Positions 1 through 10,347 are shown, numbered from the stretch's first letter. The stretch is 64,000 nt of DNA from Ideonella_A intermedia_A (GCA_943370175.1 CALRPU020000002.1:124001-188000), one strand, 5' to 3'. The notes: generated by a model from the letters alone, not told the origin. Translations and numbers: made by a program.

Positions 1-1342
1 GCATCACCACCACGAAGGCGGCCGCGAAGTGCTCGCAGAAGCCTTCGCGTCGGTCCAGCCAGAACTCGTCGATGGCGCCGCGCGGGTTGTCGTCGCCATA
101 GGTACCGGGCGACAGGGTGTAGCTGAAGCCCGCCGTGGCAATGTGGCTCATCACCGCCGCGGCCAGCGCATTGGCGTCGGCGTCGGCGTAGCGGGGTGTG
201 CGCCGCAGCGCGGCCGCCCACGACAAGGTGCGCGGGTTGTGGCCCGCCGGCAGGTCGATGTAGTCCTGCAGGCCGACGATGGGCGCTACCGGGCCGTGAC
301 GAAAGTTGGGATGCGCGTCGGCGACGAAGCGCAGGCGCTCGATCACCGGCCGGTCGCTGAGCCATTGGAGGTCGCTCGACAGGCGCAGCGACAAGCCCTC
401 GATCGCCGGCAGCGCCGGGGTGGCTTCCAGCAGTGGCAAGGTGCTCAGGCGCAGTGGCTCGAGCGTCATCTCGTAGCGCACCGGGGCACCGGACACCGAC
501 AAAGCCGCTGGTGGCCGCAAGGCCGCGGGGAACGCCGAGCGCACGCCCGGGCCGAATGCCCGCCACTCGGTGCCGTCGAACCGCGACAGCACCGGCCCGC
601 GGAAGTACTGTTGTTCCGGCGGCGGCGGCTTGCCGCCGGGGCCGAGAAAGCGCAGCCGGATGGCGATGCTGTCGTCCTGCACCAATTCGGCCACCGAGCC
701 CATCCGCATGCGGTCCGACAGGCCGGTGCGCGACACGCCGTCCTGCGGCACGCCCCACAAGGGACCGATGCGCGGGAACATCACGAACAGCAGCACCATG
801 ATCGGCGCGCCGAACGCCGCGGTGCGGGCGGCCAGGCCGGCGGCCTCCTTCAGCGGTGGGCGGCCCACCGGCATGTGCGACAGCACCAATGCGGTCAGCA
901 GGCCCCACACTGACACCACCATGGCCAGGGCGACCAACAGCGACTGGGAGTACAGGAAGTGGGTCAAGACCAGGAAGAAGCCGAGGAAAAAGACCACGAA
1001 CGCGTCGCGCCGGGCGCGAAGCTCGAGCGTTTTCAAGGCCATGAGCACGACGGCCAGGGTCACCCCCGGTTCCTTCCCCAGCACGCTGCCGTAGCTCAGG
1101 TGCGTGCCCACCGCGGCCACCAGCAGCACCGCCACCAGGGCCCAGCGGCCGGGCAGGGCGGACCCGCGCCAGGCGATCAGCGCGCGCCAGGCCAGCACCA
1201 CCGCGGTCAAGGCGCTGCACCACAGCGGCAGGTGGCTGGTGTGAGGCAGCACCGTCCAGGCGATGACCCCGAGCAGGAACAATGTGTCGCGCGCTTCGCG
1301 GGGCAGGCGCGCCCAGCGCGTGGCCAGTGGTGGTGCGGCCAT
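1..1342 (-). CDS. tgpA: TgpA-type transglutaminase, C-terminally cut by window edge
   Basis: Membrane protein of the DUF3488/transglutaminase-like family (Pseudomonas TgpA type), whose transglutaminase domain faces the periplasm; the substrate is not established. Reading the minus strand from the ATG at 1342 gives about 447 residues without a stop. An N-terminal block of hydrophobic segments (around residues 15-190) is followed by a soluble part. The frame ends in GFCEHFAAAF, the catalytic-cysteine motif of the transglutaminase core, so the His and Asp of the triad lie outside the window. It is the third gene of moxR-DUF58-tgpA, starting about 20 bases after the DUF58 stop. Family is clear; the exact start is less so. 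Confidence 0.88.
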   Translation of the reverse strand, partial: MAAPPLATRWARLPREARDTLFLLGVIAWTVLPHTSHLPLWCSALTAVVLAWRALIAWRGSALPGRWALVAVLLVAAVGTHLSYGSVLGKEPGVTLAVVLMALKTLELRARRDAFVVFFLGFFLVLTHFLYSQSLLVALAMVVSVWGLLTALVLSHMPVGRPPLKEAAGLAARTAAFGAPIMVLLFVMFPRIGPLWGVPQDGVSRTGLSDRMRMGSVAELVQDDSIAIRLRFLGPGGKPPPPEQQYFRGPVLSRFDGTEWRAFGPGVRSAFPAALRPPAALSVSGAPVRYEMTLEPLRLSTLPLLEATPALPAIEGLSLRLSSDLQWLSDRPVIERLRFVADAHPNFRHGPVAPIVGLQDYIDLPAGHNPRTLSWAAALRRTPRYADADANALAAAVMSHIATAGFSYTLSPGTYGDDNPRGAIDEFWLDRREGFCEHFAAAFVVVM

Positions 1343-1362
1343 GCGGCGGGTTGCGGTGTCGC

Positions 1363-2369
1363 TCAGCACAGCGCCAGGGCCTCCAGGCAGGCGCGACGGT
1401 GGGCGTCGCCAAGGGAAGGTTCGATGGCTTGCGCCGGCAGCTTCAGGCCGTAGGGGGTGCTGCCGTGCTCGGCCTGCCGCACCCAGGCACACAGGCGCTC
1501 CAGCCGCTGCTCGGGCGCCAGGCCGGCGCAATGCTGCCAGTCCAGCCACAGCCGGTGCTGGGCGCTGCTGCGGGTGTCGCGGCTGAGCAGTTCACCGCCT
1601 GACGCCAGCTGCTTGGCCGCCTTTTTCCAGACGATGCGCTTCGGCGAGTCGCCGCGTTGGTAGCTGCGCACGCCTTCGGTGTCCTCACCGCCCTGGCTGC
1701 GGCTGGCCTGCGGGCTGGACGGGCCGGCCCCTTGGGCAGGCGGCAGCCCGGGCGCTGGCGACTCGATGCGCGGGTAGACCAGCGTCCTCGACGCGGGGCG
1801 CCACACTGTCCAGGCCCGGAACAGGCCCAGCGGGAACCGCGTCTCGGCGGTCAGGGTGGGCAGCTCGTGCCACCCGCGGTGCCCAGGCAGGAAGGAGAGG
1901 TGCGCGCTGACTTGCCCGCCCGCCGGCACGTCGACCCAGCTCAGCGAGGCCTCGGTCTGCGCGTCGTCGCTCAAGCTGCCCAGGCCGATGCCATGGCGCG
2001 CCCGGCGGTCGGCGGGGGGCGCGGTGAGCACCACCTCCAGCCCTGCCGCCTCGCCGAGGTGAACAGGCGTGCCCGAACGCAAGTGCAGTTGCAGGCCGCG
2101 CAGGGTGTTGTGGGTGATGTGCATCGACACCACCCCGCTGCCCGCCAGCAAGAAGGTCAGCACAAAGCCCAGGTTCAGCTGGTAGTTGATGGACGCCAGC
2201 AGCAGCGTGACCAGCGTCAGCGCGAACATCCATCCCGCACGGGTCGGCAGGATGTAGATGTTGCGCTGCGTCAGCGTGTGGGTGTCGCTGCGCCGAAGGC
2301 GGGAAACGAGCCACCGGTCGAGGGGGCGTCTCCAGTGCCAGCGGGCTGCGCCGGGGTGGCCGATGGCCG

Positions 2370-2373
<4 letters not shown>
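1363..2373 (-). CDS. DUF58 domain protein
   Basis: A 336-residue membrane-anchored protein. Two hydrophobic helices lie at about residues 47-65 and 67-83, after a basic N terminus. A beta-rich stretch follows, then the DUF58 signature RSYQRGDSPKRIVWKKAAK near residue 240. DUF58 proteins are partners of MoxR AAA+ ATPases and are thought to act in assembly or folding of envelope or metal-containing complexes. I chose the GTG at 2373 because it overlaps the moxR TGA in a GTGA junction, which implies translational coupling; longer versions of the frame lie inside moxR. The neighbours, moxR upstream and tgpA downstream, form the standard three-gene set. Confidence 0.87.
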
Positions 2374-3305
<932 letters not shown>

Positions 3306-3355
3306 GGCGGTCACCTTACCCGAAATCTCACGCCCTCAAGCCCCTCCGGTTGTTC

Positions 3356-4300
3356 ATGTCCACCGCCTTCTACAGCCACCCCGACTGCCGCCGCCATGAC
3401 ATGGGCCGCGGCCACCCGGAATGTCCGCAACGCCTGGACGCCATCGATGATTTCCTGATCGCGAGCGGCCTCGACGTCGCCCTCGACCGCCGCGAGGCGC
3501 CGGTCGCCAAGCTGTCGGACGTGGCCTTGGCCCACAGCAGCGGCTACATCGCGCAGCTGCAGGACTTTCTGGTCCAGCTCGAGCTCAGCGGCGAAAGCCG
3601 CGCCCTCGACCCCGATACCCTGGCTTGCCCGGGCACCTGGCAGGCGATGCTGCGCGCGACTGGCGCCGCGGTGGCGGCCACCGACGCGGTGATCGACGGC
3701 AACGCCATCAACGCGTTCTGCTCCGTTCGACCGCCCGGGCACCACGCCACGCGCGACGAGACCATGGGCTTTTGCTTCTTCAACAACGTGTGCGTGGCGG
3801 CGCGGCACGCGCTGGACGTGCGCGGCCTGAAGCGCGTGGCCATCGTCGATTTCGACGTGCACCACGGCAATGGCACGGAAGACATCGTCGCCAACGACGA
3901 ACGCATCCTGATGGTCAGCTTCTTCCAGCACCCGTTGTACCCGGGCAGCGGGGGCGTGCCCAAAGGCGAGAACATGGTCAATCTGCCGATCCCGCCCTAC
4001 ACCCGCGGTGGCGAGGTGCGCGAGCTGATCGAAGCCATGTGGATGCCTGCGCTGGAGCGCTTCCGCCCGCAGATGATCTTCATCTCGGCCGGCTTCGACG
4101 CCCACCGGGAGGATGACCTGGGCCAGCTCGGCCTGGTGGAAGCCGACTACGAGTGGATGACCCACCGCATCAAGGACGTCGCCGACCGCCATGCCAGCGG
4201 GCGCATCGTGTCTTGCCTGGAAGGCGGCTACAACCTGAGCGCGCTGGGCCGCAGCGTGGCCGCCCACCTGCGGGTCTTGGCCTCGGTTGACGGGCGCTGA
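3356..4300 (+). CDS. Histone deacetylase family protein
   Basis: A 314-residue zinc-dependent deacylase of the arginase/HDAC fold (class II-like HDACs and acetylpolyamine amidohydrolases). The tandem active-site histidines H129-H130 lie in RPPGHHATRDE. D167 and H169 in DFDVHHGNGT together with D248 in SAGFDAH form the zinc site. A C-terminal EGGYN motif is also present. In bacteria such enzymes remove acetyl groups from small molecules or proteins; the substrate cannot be told from sequence. The ATG at 3356 follows two weaker in-frame codons. Length is normal for the family. It stands alone, divergent from moxR. Confidence 0.9.
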   Translation: MSTAFYSHPDCRRHDMGRGHPECPQRLDAIDDFLIASGLDVALDRREAPVAKLSDVALAHSSGYIAQLQDFLVQLELSGESRALDPDTLACPGTWQAMLRATGAAVAATDAVIDGNAINAFCSVRPPGHHATRDETMGFCFFNNVCVAARHALDVRGLKRVAIVDFDVHHGNGTEDIVANDERILMVSFFQHPLYPGSGGVPKGENMVNLPIPPYTRGGEVRELIEAMWMPALERFRPQMIFISAGFDAHREDDLGQLGLVEADYEWMTHRIKDVADRHASGRIVSCLEGGYNLSALGRSVAAHLRVLASVDGR

Positions 4301-4464
4301 GCGCGCCGCGGCCAAGCCCGTCCGCCGGTGTCGAGGCTGACGGTGACTGAGACGCCGGCCGCCGCCCGGACCTCGGCCGCGGCGTTGACGTCGACCCCGC
4401 GGCGCCCCTTGCCCTGGGAACCGACGCCAGCCGCGGGCCTTCCCTGCTTTCTTTGTTCATCGCC

Positions 4465-5790
4465 ATGAGTTCTTCCACCAGCGTCAACTTCGATGAGTTG
4501 TTCGATCTCCTCACTAGCCTCGTTCGCCCGGAGGCGCTGATCGGCTGGGCCGCGCTGGCCGGCTGCCTGCTGTTGGCCCAGGGGGGGGTGCTGCTGCTGC
4601 GACGTCGGCTGCCGCCGGAGCACGTCGACGGCTCGATCTGGTTCGGCCGCAAGGGCTTCGACGGGGTCTTGTTCCCGGTGCTGGCGCTGGCGTTGGCGTT
4701 CTCGGCCAAGCTGGCGTTGGCGGGCGTGATGAAGGCGTCGGTGTTCAAGCTGGCCGTGCCCATCCTGCTGTCGCTCGTGGTCATTCGCGTCACCGTGCGC
4801 GTGCTGACCGCCAGCTTTCCGGAATCGGGCTGGATGCGCGTCATCGAACGCAGCGTCTCATGGCTCGCCTGGGTGGCCATGGCGCTGTGGGTCACCGGGG
4901 TGCTGCCGCTCGTGCTGGAGGCGATGGACGAGATCAGCTGGCACCTGGGCACCACGCGCATCAGCCTGCGCACGGCCATCGAAGGCATCCTCAGCGCCGG
5001 CGTGGTGCTGGTCGTCGTGCTGTGGATCTCCGCGGCCATCGAAAAGAAGCTGCTGCGCGGCAGCGGCAACGACCTGTCGATCCGCAAGATGGCCGCCAAC
5101 CTGGTGCGCGCCGGCCTGTTGTTCGTGGGTTTGCTGGTGGCCCTGTCGGCGGTGGGCATCGACCTGACGGCGCTCAGCGTGCTGGGCGGTGCGCTGGGCG
5201 TGGGCCTGGGCTTCGGTCTGCAGAAGATCGCGGCGAACTACGTCAGCGGCTTCGTGATCCTCGCCGAGCGCAGCCTGCGCATCGGCGACATGGTGAAGAT
5301 CGACACCTTTGAAGGGCGCATCACCGACATCCGTACCCGCTACACCGTGGTCCGTTCGCTCGGCGGACGAGAAGCCATCGTGCCCAATGAAATGCTGATC
5401 ACCCAACGGGTGGAGAACGCGTCGCTGGCCGACCCGCGCGTGTTGCTGAGCACCGTGGTGCAAGTGGAGTACGGCACCGACATCCGCCAGCTGCAGCCCC
5501 AGCTGATCGACACGATGACGCGGGTGGCCCGGGTGCTGCCCGACCCCGGGCCGTCGGCCCAGCTCAGCAACTTTGCCGCGGACGGGCTGGAGCTGACGCT
5601 GTCTTTCTGGATCCGCGACCCGGAGAACGGGCAGGGCAATGTCCGCTCCGAGGTCAACTTGGCGGTGCTTGACCTCTTGAATCAGCTCGGCATCGGCATT
5701 CCGTACCCCCATCGCGTCGTTCACGGCCTCGCGGCGGCGACGCCTGCGCTGTCGCCCCCCCGGCCGCCCGCCAATCCCCCCGCGCTTTGA
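4465..5790 (+). CDS. MscS-family mechanosensitive ion channel
   Basis: A 441-residue inner-membrane channel of the small-conductance mechanosensitive family, which releases solutes on hypo-osmotic shock. It has four or five hydrophobic segments between about residues 20 and 250. The pore-lining, glycine- and alanine-rich helix is seen in LSVLGGALGVGLGFGLQ, followed by KIAANYVSGF and the beta domain starting at RIGDMVKI. The soluble C-terminal domain ends in a proline-rich tail (RPPANPPAL). The ATG at 4465 is taken over an in-frame TTG four codons upstream. The marC gene starts 18 bases after its stop, so the two are probably co-transcribed. Confidence 0.9.
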   Translation: MSSSTSVNFDELFDLLTSLVRPEALIGWAALAGCLLLAQGGVLLLRRRLPPEHVDGSIWFGRKGFDGVLFPVLALALAFSAKLALAGVMKASVFKLAVPILLSLVVIRVTVRVLTASFPESGWMRVIERSVSWLAWVAMALWVTGVLPLVLEAMDEISWHLGTTRISLRTAIEGILSAGVVLVVVLWISAAIEKKLLRGSGNDLSIRKMAANLVRAGLLFVGLLVALSAVGIDLTALSVLGGALGVGLGFGLQKIAANYVSGFVILAERSLRIGDMVKIDTFEGRITDIRTRYTVVRSLGGREAIVPNEMLITQRVENASLADPRVLLSTVVQVEYGTDIRQLQPQLIDTMTRVARVLPDPGPSAQLSNFAADGLELTLSFWIRDPENGQGNVRSEVNLAVLDLLNQLGIGIPYPHRVVHGLAAATPALSPPRPPANPPAL

Positions 5791-5807
5791 GCGAGGAGCC
5801 CGCCGCC

Positions 5808-6401
5808 ATGGACCACAGTTTCGCTTCGGCCCTGATCTTGTTGCTGCTGGTGCTGGACCCGCTGGGCAGCTTGCCGGTGTTCATTCCGATCATGCGAGAG
5901 GTGCCCGACGCCCGCAAACGGTGGGTGGCACTGCGCGAGGTCGCGATCGCCTTTGGTGTTCTTTTGGCCTTCATGTTCCTCGGCGACGCCTTCCTGCGCG
6001 TGATGCGCCTGTCGGAGCGGTCGCTGGAAGTGGCCGGTGGCGTGATCTTGTTGATGGTGGCCATCCGCATGATCTTCAGCCATGAAGGGGGGGTGTATGG
6101 CACGGCCGAGGGCCGCGAGCCACTGATCTTCCCGCTGGCCGTCCCCTTGCTGGCTGGGCCTTCGGCCATGGCCACGGTCCTGTTGCTGGCATCGCGGCAG
6201 CCGGACAAGATCGGGCAGTGGGTGGGTGCCTTGACCGTGGCGATGGTCGTCTCCGGCGCGGTGCTGCTGCTGTGCGACCGCATCCGACGTTGGGTCGGCG
6301 ACTCGGTGGTGTCGGCGACCGAAAAGCTGATGGGCCTGGTGCTCACCGCCATCGCGGTGGAAATGATCCTCGCAGGCTTGAAGCGCTACTTTCTGGCGTA
6401 A
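5808..6401 (+). CDS. MarC-family integral membrane protein
   Basis: A 197-residue protein with about six transmembrane helices, matching the MarC/UPF0056 family, whose physiological role remains unsettled. The motif LVLDPLGSLPVF in the first helix and PLLAGPSAMATV in the middle are typical. A GAGGAG ribosome-binding site precedes the ATG at 5808; a possible TTG at 5787 would overlap the mscS stop but is less likely. The stop codon runs straight into the terminator at 6402, so this gene ends the mscS-marC transcription unit. Confidence 0.9.
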   Translation: MDHSFASALILLLLVLDPLGSLPVFIPIMREVPDARKRWVALREVAIAFGVLLAFMFLGDAFLRVMRLSERSLEVAGGVILLMVAIRMIFSHEGGVYGTAEGREPLIFPLAVPLLAGPSAMATVLLLASRQPDKIGQWVGALTVAMVVSGAVLLLCDRIRRWVGDSVVSATEKLMGLVLTAIAVEMILAGLKRYFLA

Positions 6402-6426
6402 AAAAACCGGCCCAAGGGCCGGTTTT
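6402..6426. terminator. Bidirectional intrinsic terminator
   Basis: A perfect inverted repeat (AAAACCGGCCC, two-base AA loop, GGGCCGGTTTT) begins directly at the marC stop. It gives a GC-rich stem followed by a T run on both strands. It sits between the plus-strand marC and the minus-strand porin, so it can terminate both convergent transcripts. Confidence 0.9.
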
Positions 6427-6446
6427 CGCTGAGGGCCGTGGCCCGA

Positions 6447-7403
6447 TCAGAAGTTGTGGCGCAGACCGGCAGCGAAGGTGCTGTACTTGCCGTACAGGGT
6501 GCCGTCTTCGGTCAGCTTGGTGTAGTACGTGTACACCTTGGTGCGCTTGCTCAGGTTGTAGTTGTAGCCGAGGGTCAGCTGCTTGGCGTCTTGCGCGCCA
6601 GCCAGGCCCTTGACATCGCCGGCGGCACCATAGTTCAGGTGCAGCTCGCCCGGGCCCATCGCGTACATCACCGAGCCGCGGTACGAATTGCGCTTGGTGT
6701 TGGCACCGAAGAAGCCGTCGTTGCGGATGTAGTAGGCACCGAAGGTCAGGTCGCCCAGCTCATACAAGCCGCGCAGGCCGTATTCCTTCGACTTGACACG
6801 ACCCGGCTGGCCAGCGCCTTCTTGCAGGTAGCTCGCGCCCAGGTGCAGAGGACCCGCGTCGTAGTTGCCGGTCAGCACGTAGGTGCGGCCGTTGTTGCTG
6901 TTCTCAGACAGGCCCAACTGAGCGTCCACCACCAAGCCGCCCAAGTTCGGCGAGGTGTAGGCGATCATGTTGGTGGCACGACCCGGGTACAGGTACAGGC
7001 GGTCTTCCGACGTGCCGGTGTCGTGGTTGTGCATGCTGATGTAGTCAGCGGTCGTGAAGTAGGCGTTGGTCGGGCCCATGTTGCCCAGGCGCACCTTGCC
7101 GAAACCACCGCCGATGGCGACCCAGCTCTCGCGGCCCCAGAAGGTGGCTGCGGCAGCGCCGGTGTCCGGCGAGAAACCGTGCTCGAGCAGGAAGCTGGCA
7201 TTCAGACCGCCGCCCAGGTCCTCGGTGCCCTTGAAACCAATGCGCGAGGCGTTGTTGTTCAGCAGGTACGTGGACTTGTTGTTGGCGCCCTTGAAGCGCT
7301 CAGCGGTCATGTTCAGGCGACCGTAAATGGTCACGCTGCTTTGTGCGAGGGCGCTGCCAGCGGCCAGGGTGGCCACGGCGGCCAGGAAAATAGAGCGTTT
7401 CAT
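6447..7403 (-). CDS. Gram-negative porin (Burkholderiales type)
   Basis: A 318-residue outer-membrane trimeric beta-barrel porin. A signal peptide of about 20 residues (MKRSIFLAAVATLAAGSALA) is followed by SSVTIYGRLN, the first strand typical of betaproteobacterial porins. Strands continue to the end, and the last residue is the C-terminal phenylalanine (LRHNF) recognised by the BAM machinery. At 318 residues it is slightly shorter than many porins of this group (about 340-380). The ATG at 7403 is preceded by AAGGA. Its leader upstream to 7535 carries no obvious ORF. It probably serves small hydrophilic solutes; selectivity is not predictable. Confidence 0.93.
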   Translation of the reverse strand: MKRSIFLAAVATLAAGSALAQSSVTIYGRLNMTAERFKGANNKSTYLLNNNASRIGFKGTEDLGGGLNASFLLEHGFSPDTGAAAATFWGRESWVAIGGGFGKVRLGNMGPTNAYFTTADYISMHNHDTGTSEDRLYLYPGRATNMIAYTSPNLGGLVVDAQLGLSENSNNGRTYVLTGNYDAGPLHLGASYLQEGAGQPGRVKSKEYGLRGLYELGDLTFGAYYIRNDGFFGANTKRNSYRGSVMYAMGPGELHLNYGAAGDVKGLAGAQDAKQLTLGYNYNLSKRTKVYTYYTKLTEDGTLYGKYSTFAAGLRHNF

Positions 7404-7535
7404 GTTCACTTCCTTATGTTGTCGGTTTCGTGGGCTGACGAACCGGTTTCACGGGTTAACACCGCCGGATTCTAGGTAGTTCTCCGAGGTTGCGGGGTTG
7501 GCCTGTTGTTGCTCTGCAACAAAGCGCCCTGTGCC

Positions 7536-8288
7536 TCACCGACCCCGCAAATGCGCCGGCGCTTCCAGCCGCTTGGCCAGGAACGACAGCAACAGCGTCA
7601 GGCCAAGGTACAGCACGGAAATCGCCAGGTATGGCTCCCAATAGCGGGAATAAGCGCCAGCCACCGTGCGTGCCGCCAGGGCCAATTCCGCCAGGCCAAT
7701 GGCCGAGACCAGCGATGAATCCTTGATCAGCGTGATGCCCTCGTTGACCAGCGCCGGCATCATTCGGCGGAAGGCTTGAGGTAATACAACGTAACGCATT
7801 GCCTGCGTGTGGGACAAACCGACGCTGTAAGCCGCCTGGGTCTGGCCGAGGTGAATGCTTTGAATCCCGGCGCGAAAGATCTCGCTGATGTACGCGCCGG
7901 CATTCAGGCTCAGGGCCAGTGCGCCAGAAAAGAAGGCCCCGTGCGACTGCCTGAACTCGCGCGCTGCGTCGCCGGCGAGCAGCACCCCATGGTCCGGGTG
8001 GATCAAGGCCGGCATCACCGCGAAGTGAACCAGCAGGATCTGCACGAACAGCGGCGTGCCCCGGAAAAAAGTCACGTAGGCGGTGGTCGCCCAGCGCAGC
8101 ACGCGCAGCGCCCACGCCCAGGGCAGCGACTTCGGCGCGGGCGCGTCACGGGAGCTGCTGATCAGGCCAAACACCACCCCCAGCACCATGCCCACGCCAA
8201 TGGCGACGACCGTCAGCTTGACGGTCATCCACAAGCCGCTGACGAACAGCGGCCCATAGCCGGCGAGGATCTCCCAGCGCAAATCCAT
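7536..8288 (-). CDS. Polar amino-acid ABC transporter permease
   Basis: A 250-residue inner-membrane permease of the HisM/HisQ (PAAT) type. About five helices are visible. The EAA loop that contacts the ATPase is seen in the segment running from SAGAYISEIFRAGIQSI to VVLPQAFRRMMP. AGGAG lies seven bases before the ATG at 8288. The binding-protein gene sits 33 bases upstream, so the two form one operon. The family usually has one or two permeases plus an ATPase; here no ATPase gene lies on either side, so the energising subunit must be encoded elsewhere. Confidence 0.9.
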   Translation of the reverse strand: MDLRWEILAGYGPLFVSGLWMTVKLTVVAIGVGMVLGVVFGLISSSRDAPAPKSLPWAWALRVLRWATTAYVTFFRGTPLFVQILLVHFAVMPALIHPDHGVLLAGDAAREFRQSHGAFFSGALALSLNAGAYISEIFRAGIQSIHLGQTQAAYSVGLSHTQAMRYVVLPQAFRRMMPALVNEGITLIKDSSLVSAIGLAELALAARTVAGAYSRYWEPYLAISVLYLGLTLLLSFLAKRLEAPAHLRGR

Positions 8289-8321
8289 CACCGGTCTCCT
8301 GCAGTCTGGCGGTCGCTGGCT

Positions 8322-9200
8322 TTATTTGGACGCGGCCGATGCGGCCGGTGCCGCAGCGGCCGGCGCCCCGAAGTACTTGGCGTAGATCTGGTCGTAGGTG
8401 CCGTCGGCCTTGATGTCGGCCAGACCCTTGTTGAGCTGCGCCAGCAGTTCGGCGTTGCCCTTCTTCACCGCGATGCCGTATTGCTCGGCCGCGAAGGCGG
8501 CCGTGTCGGCCACGGCCTTGAACTTGGCGCCGCTGTTGTTCGTCACGTAGTTGATGACCACGCCGTTGTCGGCCACCACCGCGTCCACCCCGCCAGCCTC
8601 CAGCTCCTTCAGGGCCAGCGGCGTCGATTCGAAGCGCTTGATGTTGGTGTTGGTCTTGCCCAGCAGCTTGCTGACCGCTTCGTCGCCGGTGGTGCCGGTT
8701 TGCACGCCGACCTTGAGCTTCTTCAGGTCGGTGAACTTGGCCACCTTCGAGTTGTCCTTCACCGCGATCAGCTGCTGCGCGTTGAAATACGGGTCGCTGA
8801 AGTCCATCGTCTGCTTGCGCTCATCGTTGATGGTGATCGCCGACACCAGCAGGTCGCGGTCGCCTTGGCCCAGCGTGTTGAAGATGCCTTCCCACGGGGT
8901 GTTGACGAACTTGACCTCAAAGCCGGCCTTCTTGGCGATGGCGCTGACCACGTCGATGTCGAAGCCAACGATTTCGCCCTTCTCGTTTTGCGACTCAAAC
9001 GGCGCGTAGGCCGCGTCGGTGCCGACCGTCAGCACCTTGGCAGGCGGCGGTGGTGGTGGTGCGGAGGCGGCGGCCGATGCCGGCGCGGCGGCGGTTTCAA
9101 CCGGCGCGGGTGCGTCCTTCTTGCCGCAGGCGGCCAGCAGCAGGCCGGCGGCCATCAGGCCGGCCGCTTGCAAAAATCCACGGGTGGTCAGCTTGCTCAT
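8322..9200 (-). CDS. Amino-acid ABC transporter binding lipoprotein
   Basis: A 292-residue periplasmic substrate-binding protein of the SBP_bac_3 family. The N terminus carries RGFLQAAG and a lipobox, LLLAAC, with C25 as lipidation site. A low-complexity Ala/Pro linker (about residues 30-55) leads to the bilobed domain, beginning at VGTDAAYAPFES. The hinge region DLLVSAITINDER and the PYFNAQQLI segment are typical of basic and polar amino-acid binders. A GAGGAAC sequence precedes the ATG at 9200. It is first in an operon with the permease at 7536-8288. The ligand is probably a cationic or polar amino acid, by family resemblance only. Confidence 0.9.
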   Translation of the reverse strand: MSKLTTRGFLQAAGLMAAGLLLAACGKKDAPAPVETAAAPASAAASAPPPPPPAKVLTVGTDAAYAPFESQNEKGEIVGFDIDVVSAIAKKAGFEVKFVNTPWEGIFNTLGQGDRDLLVSAITINDERKQTMDFSDPYFNAQQLIAVKDNSKVAKFTDLKKLKVGVQTGTTGDEAVSKLLGKTNTNIKRFESTPLALKELEAGGVDAVVADNGVVINYVTNNSGAKFKAVADTAAFAAEQYGIAVKKGNAELLAQLNKGLADIKADGTYDQIYAKYFGAPAAAAPAASAASK

Positions 9201-9293
9201 GGGGTTCCTCGATGAAGTCATGCGTTGGGGTCGCGTGGCGGCGAGCTCGGGCTCGCCGGACGAAGCGGCAGCGAGTGTAAGCGCGCGTCCCCC

Positions 9294-9328
9294 GGGCAGA
9301 AGGCCGTGGCTAACCCCCGGTTCTGCCC
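9294..9328. terminator. Possible terminator hairpin
   Basis: GGGCAGAA at 9294-9301 and TTCTGCCC at 9321-9328 form a perfect eight-base inverted repeat with a 19-base loop. It lies two bases beyond the stop of the minus-strand DUF455 gene and upstream of the binding-protein gene. There is no clear T run, so it may be a weak terminator or an RNA-stabilising hairpin. Confidence 0.4.
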
Positions 9329-9329
9329 A

Positions 9330-10223
9330 TCAAGCAATTGCGGTGCCGGTGCCAGGCGCTTCATCGAGGCGTGCAATTTCGGCATCGGTGAAACCCGCCG
9401 CCAGGCGGGCGGCGACGTTGTAGGGCGGGCGCAAACGTGGCGCCTGGTGTGCCCGTGCCAGGCGGCGGTAGGTGGACAGCGGTTCCAGTCCCTGTTGCAA
9501 GCACAACCAGTGGTACCAGCGGTTGCCGATGGCCACGTGGCCGACCTCGTCGGTGAGGATGCGCCCGAGGATCGCCACGGCCACATCATCTCCGGCCTGG
9601 GCCAGCTTGGCCTGCAGTGGCGGCGTGGCGTCCAGGCCGCGCGCTTCCAGCGTTCTTGGCACCAGCGCCATGCGTGCCAGCACATCGCCCGCGGTGCGCC
9701 GGGCCATCAGCCACAGGCCGTCGTGGGCGTCGAAGTCACCGTACCGGTGGCCCAACTGGGCAAGGTGGTCGGTCAACAGCCCGAAGTGGATGGCTTCCTC
9801 GTGCGCCACCCGCAGCCAGTCTCGGTAGTAGTCGGCGGGCATGGCAGGAAAGCGCCACACGGCGTCGAGCGCGAGGTTGATGGCGTTGAACTCGATGTGG
9901 GCGATGGCATGCAGCAGCCCAGCGCGGCCTTCCGCCGTGTGAGCCGATCGGATGGGGACGTCTTTGGGCGGCACCAGGCGTGGGCGCTCGGGCCGGCCGG
10001 GCAAGTCCTCGGGTTCAGTCAGCTCGGCCAGCGTGTCCAGCGGGTGGGCGCCCGGTTGGGTGCACCAGAGGGCGGCCAGGGCGCGGGTCATCGCGGCCTT
10101 GGTGGAGGGGTCGCGGGCCTGCAGACAGCGCAGGGCCGCGTTGCGCAGCGGCATGCCCAGCGGCAGGTTCAGCGCTGCATCCTGGGCAGCAAGATCAGCC
10201 TGCGGCGGTTCGGGGGCGGTCAT
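9330..10223 (-). CDS. Ferritin-like DUF455 family protein
   Basis: A 297-residue protein matching the DUF455/ferritin-like family. The helical bundle carries carboxylate and histidine ligands: IAHIEFNAINLALD, RVAHEEAIHFGLL and DEVGHVAIGNRW, which together look like a complete E...ExxH / E...ExxH di-metal site. The N-terminal segment is Ala/Leu-rich and not recognised. Function in the family is not firmly known, although the fold suggests oxygen or metal chemistry. It is divergent from the gamma carbonic anhydrase gene, with a 124-base spacer. Confidence 0.85.
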   Translation of the reverse strand: MTAPEPPQADLAAQDAALNLPLGMPLRNAALRCLQARDPSTKAAMTRALAALWCTQPGAHPLDTLAELTEPEDLPGRPERPRLVPPKDVPIRSAHTAEGRAGLLHAIAHIEFNAINLALDAVWRFPAMPADYYRDWLRVAHEEAIHFGLLTDHLAQLGHRYGDFDAHDGLWLMARRTAGDVLARMALVPRTLEARGLDATPPLQAKLAQAGDDVAVAILGRILTDEVGHVAIGNRWYHWLCLQQGLEPLSTYRRLARAHQAPRLRPPYNVAARLAAGFTDAEIARLDEAPGTGTAIA

Positions 10224-10347
10224 CCTTAGAATTATCAGTCTGGCGTTGAGCAGAACCCGTCACGCGGCACGCGCTGCGCTGCGCACTGCCACGCTGTCTT
10301 CGCTTCCCACCCTCGACCTCACGCGCGACACCGCGTCCCCACCGCCC

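Noticed and set aside
29..1453. Several plus-strand frames at the left edge
   Set aside because: They lie opposite the tgpA frame, which carries membrane helices and the GFCEHF active-site motif; the plus frames have none.
3350..3356. Earlier TTG start for the HDAC-like gene and similar alternative starts (4453 for mscS, 5787 for marC)
   Set aside because: ATG codons lie 2 to 7 codons downstream with better spacing or ribosome-binding sites and match the family N termini.
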